A DNA stretch of 64,000 bases. Origin: Elusimicrobia bacterium CG_4_9_14_3_um_filter_62_55. GTDB lineage: Bacteria; Elusimicrobiota; Elusimicrobia; UBA1565. Of the stretch, positions 57,709-64,000 are shown piece by piece. The DNA lies in assembly GCA_002790095.1 (NCBI GenBank), contig PFUL01000194.1, positions 1 to 64,000 of the forward strand. Direction: 5' to 3'. The notes under the pieces were generated by a model that had not been told where the DNA came from, did not search any database, and saw only the letters and a list, made by a program, of their open reading frames with translations. How positions within the stretch are numbered: the stretch's first letter is position 1; each line of letters begins with the position of its first letter. The translations under genes were made by a program, and so were the position numbers.

Positions 57709-59922
57709 CTATTCTCCTCGGTTCGGTACTTTTGAATCCTGCGCCAGCATCTCGGCGACCTTCGCGACGTCCGTCGTGGGAAGCGCGCAGGCGAAATTGA
57801 CGCACAGATAGGCCGTGGGCTTGCCGCCGATAGGCCCCATCCCCTTAAGCTGCGGAAGCCGCTTTTCCAACTCGCCGCGCCCCTTGGGAGTAAGCACCAT
57901 CAAGGCGCGGGCCGGCATCGGCCGACGGTTGACCAGACGAAGCATCTCGATCGTCTCCGGCTCCTCAAGCCCGCCGACGATGACGATCTGTCGGGGCTTT
58001 CCCGCCGCATCCGCGACCGCGGAGAGCATCCCCGGCAGAGACCGGGGAGCGCGCTCCATCTGCCCCCCGAAACGCGTCAGCGTCTTTTCCGCGGCCTTGC
58101 GTAAATCATCCCGCCCCGCCATATGGGCGAGCCGGAGCAGGACCGACGCCGCGACCGAACTTGCCGCGGGCTCGACGTTGTCGGAATCCTCCATCACGCG
58201 AACGAGAAGATGTTCACCCTCGCCCGCTGCGGTCATGTAGTAGCCGCCGCCCTCGTCGAAAAAATCACTCTGAAGCCGATCCGCCAAGGATTCGGCCCAA
58301 AACAGCCAGCGCGGATCGAAATCCGCCTCGTAGAGATCGAGAAGCCCCTGGATAACGAAGGCGTAGTCGTCCGCCATCCCCGCGATCTTCCGTTCTCCGT
58401 CCCGCCACCGGTGATAAAGGAGATTCTTCTTCGCGTCGTATAGCCGGGACTCGAGAAAGCGCGCCGTCTTTTGCGCGACGGCGAGATAGCGCGGCTCTTC
58501 TAGAATCTGATAGGCCTTCGCAAATCCCGAAAGCATCAGACCGTTCCACGACGCCAAAATCTTATCGTCAAGAGAGGGCCGCGGACGCTTCGCGCGGGCC
58601 TCGAGCAGTTTCCCGCGGGACACGCGAAGCAGACGCTTGATCTCCCCTTCGGTGCGGCCGAATTTTTTCGCGGTTTCGGGGAGACTGTACGCCTCATAGA
58701 GAATGTTTTTTTCCGTGAATTCGCCGTGCGGATCTTCGGGCGCGTTGCCGCCCTCCTCGACTCCGTAGCGGTACCGGAACACCTCTCCGGCGGTACTTCC
58801 CAATACCGCGTCGATTTCGTCGGCGGTCCACAGGTAAAACGCCCCTTCCGATTTATGGGCGTCCGCGGCGGCGTCCGGGGGAAGGCTGTCGGCGTCCTCG
58901 GCCGAATAGAAGCCGCCCTCCGGATGCGTCATGTCGCGCATCACGTACTCCAACGTCTCCTTCGCCGTCCGCGAGAAGCGCGGGGCGCCGGTCGCCCGAT
59001 ACGCCTCCAGATAATTGACCGACAGCTGAGCGTTGTCGTAAAGCATTTTCTCGAAATGGGGGATTCGCCACTCGTCATCGACGGAATAGCGCGCGAATCC
59101 TCCTCCGATATGATCGTAAATGCCCCCCTTCGACATTTGCTCAAGCGTCGTGACGGCCATGGCGAGCGCCTTCGCCTCCCCGGTGCGGGCGTAATAGCGA
59201 AGCAGGAAATCCTGATTCACCGGCATCGGAAACTTAGGACGGCCTCCGAAGCCTCCCCGCTCGGAATCAAAAGAGCCGGAAAATTCCTTAAAGAGCCCAT
59301 CGAGCCACTCCAGTTTCGGCTCGGCCTCCCGCCCTTCGATCACGGCATTCTGCCGCAGCGCGTCGGCGAGTCTGGCGGCGTCTTGACGAAGCGCGTCTCC
59401 GTCCTTTTCCCAGAGCCCGCCGATTCGTTCGAGCACTTCGATGAAGCCCGGGCGCCCCCAGCGGGAGTCCGGCGGAAAATAAGTCCCGCCGTAAAACGGC
59501 TGCCGCTCCGGCGTCATCCAAATCGACAGAGGCCAACCTCCGCCCCAACCGGCCGCGTTGGCGGCCGTCATATAGACCTTGTCGATATCCGGGCGCTCCT
59601 CACGATCGACCTTGATCGAGACGAAGCGTTCGTTGAGAACCTTGGCGACGGCCTCACTCGTGAAGGACTCCCGCTCCATCACGTGACACCAGTGACAGGT
59701 CGAATACCCGATCGACAGGAAAATGGGCTTGTTCTCGCGCCGCGCCTTCGCGAACGCCTCCTCGCCCCACGGATACCAATCCACGGGGTTGGAGACATGC
59801 TGAAGCAAATACGGACTCTTCTCGCCTTTAAGGTGATTCATCGGATCGCGTCCGGCCGCGGCGGCGCCGATGCCCGCCGCAAGCAGTACGAGCGCCGACA
59901 GCGATATTCGGGCCGACCGCAC
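57709..59922 (-). CDS. DUF255/YyaL thioredoxin-domain protein with signal peptide
   Basis: 737 residues. Start GTG 59922, giving a signal peptide [18 protein letters not shown]. Family blocks: [25 protein letters not shown], then [15 protein letters not shown] (Cys76 and Cys79 of a CxxC), [15 protein letters not shown] and [13 protein letters not shown]. The rest (about 200-690) is an alpha/alpha toroid ([48 protein letters not shown]). Most members are cytosolic; an exported one fits the many periplasmic thiol proteins here. The last gene pair is coupled (TAG then ATG). Confidence 0.92.
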   Translation of the reverse strand: MRSARISLSALVLLAAGIGAAAAGRDPMNHLKGEKSPYLLQHVSNPVDWYPWGEEAFAKARRENKPIFLSIGYSTCHWCHVMERESFTSEAVAKVLNERFVSIKVDREERPDIDKVYMTAANAAGWGGGWPLSIWMTPERQPFYGGTYFPPDSRWGRPGFIEVLERIGGLWEKDGDALRQDAARLADALRQNAVIEGREAEPKLEWLDGLFKEFSGSFDSERGGFGGRPKFPMPVNQDFLLRYYARTGEAKALAMAVTTLEQMSKGGIYDHIGGGFARYSVDDEWRIPHFEKMLYDNAQLSVNYLEAYRATGAPRFSRTAKETLEYVMRDMTHPEGGFYSAEDADSLPPDAAADAHKSEGAFYLWTADEIDAVLGSTAGEVFRYRYGVEEGGNAPEDPHGEFTEKNILYEAYSLPETAKKFGRTEGEIKRLLRVSRGKLLEARAKRPRPSLDDKILASWNGLMLSGFAKAYQILEEPRYLAVAQKTARFLESRLYDAKKNLLYHRWRDGERKIAGMADDYAFVIQGLLDLYEADFDPRWLFWAESLADRLQSDFFDEGGGYYMTAAGEGEHLLVRVMEDSDNVEPAASSVAASVLLRLAHMAGRDDLRKAAEKTLTRFGGQMERAPRSLPGMLSAVADAAGKPRQIVIVGGLEEPETIEMLRLVNRRPMPARALMVLTPKGRGELEKRLPQLKGMGPIGGKPTAYLCVNFACALPTTDVAKVAEMLAQDSKVPNRGE

Positions 59923-59924
59923 GG

Positions 59925-60815
59925 CTACTTCTTCTCCGGAATATCTCCGCCCGTTTTCTTGAGCTCGGATTCGATCGCGGCCTTCAAGCCGTCCAAATCG
60001 GCTCCGGAAACCAAGCGCCCATTCACAAGAAAGGCGGGCGTGGACTCGATCTTCAATAGATCGGCCTCAGCCATATCGGAATCCACGGTCGCTTCCGTCT
60101 TCTTTCCGTTGACGCAGGCCTGGAAATCCTTCATCTTTAAAGAGGAGCCCTTGGCGAATCCATCGAGCTTCTCTTCGAAGTTGGAGACGTTGATCTCACG
60201 CTGCGCCTCAAACATCTTGTCGTGCAGGGACCAGAACTGATCCGAACCTTGCTTCCCGGCGCACATCGCCGCGATCGCGGCGGGCTTCGCCCACGGGTGG
60301 ATGCGGACCAGCGGCAGCGATTTGTAGTACCAGCGCACCTTCCCGTCGAACTCCTTCATGATGCTCTGGGCCATGATGCTGTAGCCGCGCTGACAGAAAG
60401 GACACTGGAAATCGGTGAACTGCACGACGTCGATCGAGGCGGACTTCGGACCCCGCACCGGAGCCTCTTTCAGCTGCATCTTCGAAAGCCGGTCCGCGAC
60501 CGCGTCGAACTGAAGATCCTTGAACTCGCCGAGAAAGTAATGGCGCCCGTTTTCGGAAACCTGAAGCGTTTGCGTTTGAGTCCCCATCCCCGCCTGAAAG
60601 ACGACCGTGTAGGCGACCATGCCGGGGATTCCCGAATCTCGGGGCTCGGTCACGTCGATTTTAACGAAGGGAGGGATGCTGTAGCTTTCGCGAATGTGTT
60701 CGGCGAGCTTCGCTATATCGAGATTCTTCACGCCCGGTCCGTCGGCCGCCGAACGCCCGGCGCCGCAGGCTATGAGCAACGGAAAAAGCAGTGAAACAAA
60801 GCTAATTTTTCTCAT
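59925..60815 (-). CDS. DsbA-family thiol oxidoreductase lipoprotein
   Basis: 296 residues from ATG 60815, preceded by GAGGAGAGG. Lipoprotein signal [17 protein letters not shown] (lipid Cys17). Residues 30-110 form the same N-terminal domain as the paralogue at 45778 ([29 protein letters not shown]). The active site is [13 protein letters not shown] (Cys138, Cys141) and the cis-proline [12 protein letters not shown]. It heads the small operon with DUF255 and DUF1207. Anchoring to a membrane distinguishes it from the soluble paralogue. Confidence 0.88.
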   Translation of the reverse strand: MRKISFVSLLFPLLIACGAGRSAADGPGVKNLDIAKLAEHIRESYSIPPFVKIDVTEPRDSGIPGMVAYTVVFQAGMGTQTQTLQVSENGRHYFLGEFKDLQFDAVADRLSKMQLKEAPVRGPKSASIDVVQFTDFQCPFCQRGYSIMAQSIMKEFDGKVRWYYKSLPLVRIHPWAKPAAIAAMCAGKQGSDQFWSLHDKMFEAQREINVSNFEEKLDGFAKGSSLKMKDFQACVNGKKTEATVDSDMAEADLLKIESTPAFLVNGRLVSGADLDGLKAAIESELKKTGGDIPEKK

Positions 60816-60858
60816 CGGGACCTCTCCTCGTCGTACGGCAAGACTACTATATCTCGCT

Positions 60859-60887
60859 TTACCGGTCCAGGTAAATCCGCTATAATG
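60859..60887 (+). promoter_or_regulatory. Promoter of tRNA-Arg
   Basis: TTTACC (60859-60864), 17-nt spacer, TATAAT (60882-60887), about 21 nt before the mature tRNA. The -35 and spacer also form an inverted repeat TTTACC-N6-GGTAAA (60859-60876). Confidence 0.7.
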
Positions 60888-60908
60888 GCGGTCCCGTTGT
60901 TGAATTTC

Positions 60909-60983
60909 GCGCCCATAGCTCAATGGATAGAGCGATAGCCTGCGGAGCTATAGATCCAAGTTCGATTCCTGGTGGGCGCACCA
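60909..60983 (+). tRNA. tRNA-Arg (anticodon GCG), CCA encoded
   Basis: A 75-nt cloverleaf. Acceptor GCGCCCA pairs with TGGGCGC (60973-60979), discriminator A, encoded CCA (60981-60983). D stem GCTC/GAGC; anticodon stem ATAGC/GCTAT with loop CTGCGGA, anticodon GCG for CGC/CGU codons; four-base variable loop; T arm CCAAG-TTCGATT-CCTGG with one A-C mismatch at the fourth pair. Most bacteria read these codons with ACG (inosine), so GCG is uncommon. Confidence 0.92.
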
Positions 60984-60984
60984 C

Positions 60985-61098
60985 TTGACTTATGGAACCG
61001 ACCACCGCGCCTTGCCCATCCATAAAGGCAAACGCTATTTGCTGATCGGAGAATTTTTCCAGCGCTCCGTCTCCGACGGGACGCTTCCGGAACTTTAA
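60985..61098 (+). pseudogene. Possible gene remnant after the tRNA
   Basis: A 38-codon frame from TTG 60985 reads LTYGTDHRALPIHKGKRYL and continues LIGEFFQRSVSDGTLPEL, with protein-like composition but no start context or recognisable family. It lies directly 3' of a tRNA, a common integration site, so it may be the end of a gene lost or displaced. The remaining 61099-61154 shows nothing clear. Confidence 0.25.
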
Positions 61099-61154
61099 GC
61101 CGCCGCCTCGCGACGGTTCCCCCCCCGAATAAAGATGGTGTACACTTGAAACCG

Positions 61155-62237
61155 ATGAAGCTGCTCTGCCTTTTTCTTTCGATTCTGGCAGGCGCCTCGC
61201 GCGCCGCGGTCCTTCCCTCCGCGGACGAGGCGTTCACGCTCCAACCGCGGGGCGCGCGGCTCGAAACCCCCCGCGCTCCGACGACGCTCGCCTGGACTCA
61301 AGCGGGCGGAGTTCGGGTCTCGATCGAACGCCTCCCCGAATCGATCCCTTCATCGGGCCTGCTCACGCGTGCGCGCAAGGACTCCGAAACTTTATCCGCC
61401 AAGGGCCGCCGGGTCGACCCGCCGCGCCTGCTGTCGGCGGGGGTTCCCTTCTCGCTCTGCGGATTCGGCATGACGAGTTTCGGCTATTTCAACGCCGGCG
61501 GAAACAGCTACTCCTACCTCGTCAAAGGACTCAAGCGATCGCAAGCGGCGGAAATTTTCAAGACGCTGAAGGAAGTCCCGAAGCCCGATCCCGCGGCCGC
61601 CGCCCCCGCGGAGATTCAGGAACCTCCGGCCTCGGTGCTTCCCGAATCACTGCCGCCCGCCGACGGAGACATCGCGCTTGTCGAAGGCCGCTACTCCTTT
61701 CCCAAAACGCAGGGATGGCGCTTCGTTCAGCAAGACGACGGCTGGTCCTTGCTCGAAGGCCCGGATTGGAGCTTCGCGCTAAGCCAACGCGTCATCGCAC
61801 AACTCCCCGGCAGCGCCGAGGGCACCGTTCAAGAAGTCGCCGCGGGCTATTTCGCCCGATTCGAGCTGGACTTCGTCGGAAGCCGCGGCTGCGCGACCTC
61901 GCCCATCGACGCCGCGGAGCTCGAAAACGGCTGGAAAATCCTTTTCAAGAAATACGCCTGCCCCGAGATGGGGGCCTCCCGCCGCCAACTGGTCGGCGTG
62001 CTTCTCCCTCACGGGGAGCCTCTGATCGGTTGGACCGGGGACTACGACCGGCCGGAACACCTGGCGGCCTTTCACCGCTGGCTCGGGCAAGGAAGGGCCA
62101 TGCCCGCCTCCTCCTCGGGCCGAAAGACCCCGGCGCTCTTGCCGGCGGCTATCGGCGGCGCGCTCGGCTTCGCGGTCATGATCCTGTTTATGATTTGGCG
62201 CCGACGCAAAGCCCGCGCGGCCGGGGAGAACCCGTAG
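61155..62237 (+). CDS. Membrane-anchored exported protein of unknown function
   Basis: About 360 residues from ATG 61155 (TTG 61146 is a less likely start). Signal peptide MKLLCLFLSILAGASRA. A periplasmic body with two similar-looking halves follows: SIERLPESIPSSGLLTRARKDSE to SYLVKGLKRSQAAEIFKTLKEV, and after a proline-rich linker (about 145-175) GDIALVEGRYSFPKTQGWRF onwards. One C-terminal helix (LLPAAIGGALGFAVMILFMIW) with RRRKAR after it makes a type I topology. No family recognised. The AGCS symporter follows by 4 nt. Confidence 0.72.
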   Translation: MKLLCLFLSILAGASRAAVLPSADEAFTLQPRGARLETPRAPTTLAWTQAGGVRVSIERLPESIPSSGLLTRARKDSETLSAKGRRVDPPRLLSAGVPFSLCGFGMTSFGYFNAGGNSYSYLVKGLKRSQAAEIFKTLKEVPKPDPAAAAPAEIQEPPASVLPESLPPADGDIALVEGRYSFPKTQGWRFVQQDDGWSLLEGPDWSFALSQRVIAQLPGSAEGTVQEVAAGYFARFELDFVGSRGCATSPIDAAELENGWKILFKKYACPEMGASRRQLVGVLLPHGEPLIGWTGDYDRPEHLAAFHRWLGQGRAMPASSSGRKTPALLPAAIGGALGFAVMILFMIWRRRKARAAGENP

Positions 62238-62241
62238 TCGA

Positions 62242-63609
62242 ATGAATATTCCGCAGCTCATCTCGAAAATCGACGGCATCATCTGGGGCGGGCCGTTGAT
62301 GGTTTTCTTGGTCGGTACGGGCCTCTATCTGACCGTCCGGACGGGGTTCGTTCAAGGCCGCGGATTCGTTCACGCCCTCAAAGCCCTCGGCGGGCGCTTC
62401 GACAGCGACGAGGACCCCGGGGAGGTCTCCCACTTCGGCGCCCTCGCGACGGCTTTGTCCGCGACGATCGGCACGGGCAACATCGTCGGCGTCGCCGCGG
62501 CGATCATCGCCGGCGGACCGGGCGCGGTTTTTTGGATGTGGGTGACCGCGGCGGTCGGCATGGCCACGAAATTCGCCTCCTGTACGCTCGCGGTACGGTT
62601 TCGCCGCGTCGATGAAAACGGGGAGATTCACGGCGGACCGATGCACTTCATCGAACTCGGACTCGGGCCGCGCTTTAAGTGGCTCGCCTGGCTGTTCGCA
62701 TTCTTTACCGTCACCGCAAGCTTCGGCATCGGCAATATGTTCCAGGCGAACAACGTCGCCGCGGCGACGAACTCGCTGGTCTACGGCATGGAGGCCGCTT
62801 CCTCCGGGACGGTCAACGCCGTCGTCGGAGCGGTCTGCGCGGCGCTGGTCGCGGCCGTGATCCTCGGAGGCATCAAGCGCATCGCGAAATTCGCGGGGAC
62901 GGTCGTCCCGTTCATGTGCGCGTTCTACGTGATCGTCGGAGTCGCGATCCTCGTTAAATTCGCGGACCGGATTCCCGCCGGCATCGGAACCATCCTTTAT
63001 CACGCCTTCCACGCCCCGGAATCGGTCGCGGGAGGACTGCTCGGCGGCGTAATCCGCTCCGGAGTGGCGCGGGGACTGTTCTCCAACGAGGCGGGTCTGG
63101 GCTCGGCGCCGATCGCGCATGCCGCGGCTCGAACCGACGAACCGATCCGCGAGGGTCTCGTCGCTTTGCTCGAGCCCTTTATCGATACCTTGGTCATCTG
63201 CTCGATCACGGCCTTGGTCATCGTCTGCACGGGCGCTTACGAAATGGGCTTCGAGAAAGGGAAGTTGACCAGCGCCGCGTTCGATCTCGCGTTTCCCGGC
63301 GCCGGCCGGGCGGTCGCCGTCGCGACGATTTTCTTCGCGTTCTCGACCTTGGTTTCCTGGTCCTATTACGGCGACCGCGCCGTCGACTACCTATTCGGCA
63401 AGAAAGCCGTCGTCCCCTATCGGCTGGTCTACGTCGGGTTCGTCTTTCTCGGATCGGTGATCAAGCTGGGCTGGGTCATCGATTTCTGCGACGCGATGAA
63501 CGGATTGATGGCGATTCCGAACCTGATCGCGCTGATCGCTCTTTCTCCCCTGGTGGTCTCGATGCTCAACGATTATATGGCGCGCATGCGAGCCGAGGGG
63601 ACGCTATGA
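62242..63609 (+). CDS. Sodium:alanine symporter family (AGCS) transporter
   Basis: A 455-residue permease with about 11 helices. Signature blocks: GGPLMVFLVGTGLYLTVRTGF, FGALATALSATIGTGNIVGVA (cation/substrate site), GPGAVFWMWVTAAVGMATKFA, GGPMHFIELGLG, FSNEAGLGSAPIAHAAA and STLVSWSYYGDRAVDYLFG. Imports alanine, glycine or related amino acids with sodium. Length is normal. It overlaps the following deaminase gene by ATGA. Confidence 0.95.
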   Translation: MNIPQLISKIDGIIWGGPLMVFLVGTGLYLTVRTGFVQGRGFVHALKALGGRFDSDEDPGEVSHFGALATALSATIGTGNIVGVAAAIIAGGPGAVFWMWVTAAVGMATKFASCTLAVRFRRVDENGEIHGGPMHFIELGLGPRFKWLAWLFAFFTVTASFGIGNMFQANNVAAATNSLVYGMEAASSGTVNAVVGAVCAALVAAVILGGIKRIAKFAGTVVPFMCAFYVIVGVAILVKFADRIPAGIGTILYHAFHAPESVAGGLLGGVIRSGVARGLFSNEAGLGSAPIAHAAARTDEPIREGLVALLEPFIDTLVICSITALVIVCTGAYEMGFEKGKLTSAAFDLAFPGAGRAVAVATIFFAFSTLVSWSYYGDRAVDYLFGKKAVVPYRLVYVGFVFLGSVIKLGWVIDFCDAMNGLMAIPNLIALIALSPLVVSMLNDYMARMRAEGTL

Positions 63610-64000
63610 AACGGGATCCGTTCCTTGCGGCCGCGATCGAAGAAGCGCGGAAGGGGCTCTCTGAGGGCGGCATTCCGATCGGATCGGTGCTCGTGAAGGA
63701 CGGGATAATCCTCGGGCGCGGGCACAACCGGCGCGTCCAGGACGACGACCCCATCACGCACGCGGAAATCGACTGTCTTCGAAACGCCGGCCGGGTGGGA
63801 ACCTACGCGGGAACCGTCCTTTACTCGACGCTCAGCCCGTGCTATCTCTGCTCCGGCGCCGTAGTGCAGTTCGCAATCAAAAAGGTCGTTCTGGGCGAAT
63901 CGAGAACCTTTCCGGGAGCTCCTGAATTCCTTCAATCTCACAGCGTCGAGCTCGTCGACGCCGACGACGAGGAGTGCGTCGCGCTGATGACCCGATTCAT
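63606..64000 (+). CDS. Cytosine deaminase-like nucleoside/base deaminase (truncated by window edge)
   Basis: 131 complete codons are in the window and no stop is reached. The zinc ligands are present: THAEIDCLRNAGR (His, Glu) and STLSPCYLCSGAVVQF (two Cys), in the spacing and wording of the yeast Fcy1-type cytosine deaminases rather than TadA or CDA. The rest, KKVVLGESRTFPG and LVDADDEECVALM, follows that family. It would convert cytosine to uracil for pyrimidine salvage. Only the C-terminal few tens of residues should be missing. Confidence 0.88.
   Translation, partial: MKRDPFLAAAIEEARKGLSEGGIPIGSVLVKDGIILGRGHNRRVQDDDPITHAEIDCLRNAGRVGTYAGTVLYSTLSPCYLCSGAVVQFAIKKVVLGESRTFPGAPEFLQSHSVELVDADDEECVALMTRF

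Noticed and set aside
58726..60240. 504-codon open frame antisense to the DUF255 and DsbA-like genes
   Set aside because: It crosses two real genes and has no recognisable protein features.

Overview
The window reads as a chromosomal segment of a GC-rich, Gram-negative, deep-branching bacterium. LptF/LptG permeases, several outer-membrane beta-barrels, lipoprotein signals and many periplasmic thiol proteins show a lipopolysaccharide-type double envelope. The SprA-like giant barrel, the TraF/PorV-like barrels, the Slam-like barrel beside FecR proteins and the very long coiled-coil protein would fit Elusimicrobiota or a neighbouring phylum. That is an inference; there is no rRNA or ribosomal protein here to fix it. 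There are no phage genes, transposases or CRISPR arrays.

Layout. 1-5031: sugar-nucleotide genes (two NDP-sugar pyrophosphorylases around a phosphohexomutase) and metK, with the start of a divergent membrane glycosyltransferase at the left edge. 5046-9625: a two-subunit CoA-transferase followed by two PorV/TraF-like barrels, interrupted by a 389-bp tandem duplication that creates a chimeric ORF. 9679-13863 (minus): peroxiredoxin, diheme cytochrome c lipoprotein, PuuD-like membrane protein, LptG and LptF. 13999-20301: SprA-like barrel and ComF. 20304-27546: a histidine kinase, two nucleotide-sugar dehydrogenases, UDP-xylose synthase, a GT2 glycosyltransferase and a PAP2-type enzyme, i.e. a polysaccharide/glycolipid block, containing a 50-bp tandem repeat. 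27629-37807: a 1218-residue coiled-coil protein, a CHASE2 cyclase, a Slam-like barrel and two FecR-domain proteins. 37808-44486: a housekeeping mixture (cupin, aspartate carbamoyltransferase, cysteine-less thioredoxin-like protein, AI-2E family permease, DEAD-box helicase, D-Ala-D-Ala dipeptidase, dipeptide epimerase).

44483-50626 is a redox and metal region: a TetR repressor with a consensus promoter and operator, a nine-codon Cys-Gly-Cys ORF, TlpA-like and DsbA-like proteins, then a Fur-family regulator, ApbE, porin, FMN-binding protein and four-helix membrane protein whose genes overlap or abut. The last set looks like an extracytoplasmic flavin-based electron-transfer module. 50648-52147 holds a decayed ATPase, DUF427 and an HTH-ATPase/STAS-like pair. 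52255-54555 is an ECF sigma/anti-sigma operon with a transglutaminase-like protein and a His-Pro-rich protein. 54635-60815: a VTT membrane protein with a flavin disulfide reductase, a DUF1207 barrel, a DUF255 protein and a DsbA-like lipoprotein. 60909-64000: tRNA-Arg(GCG), a membrane-anchored unknown, an AGCS symporter and a truncated cytosine-deaminase-like gene.

Recurring themes: promoters of the form TGCTAnnnT often lie very close to start codons; gene overlaps of the ATGA or GTGA type are common; and in two places a perfect hairpin covers the first codons of a gene (cytochrome c at 11038, second FecR at 36503).
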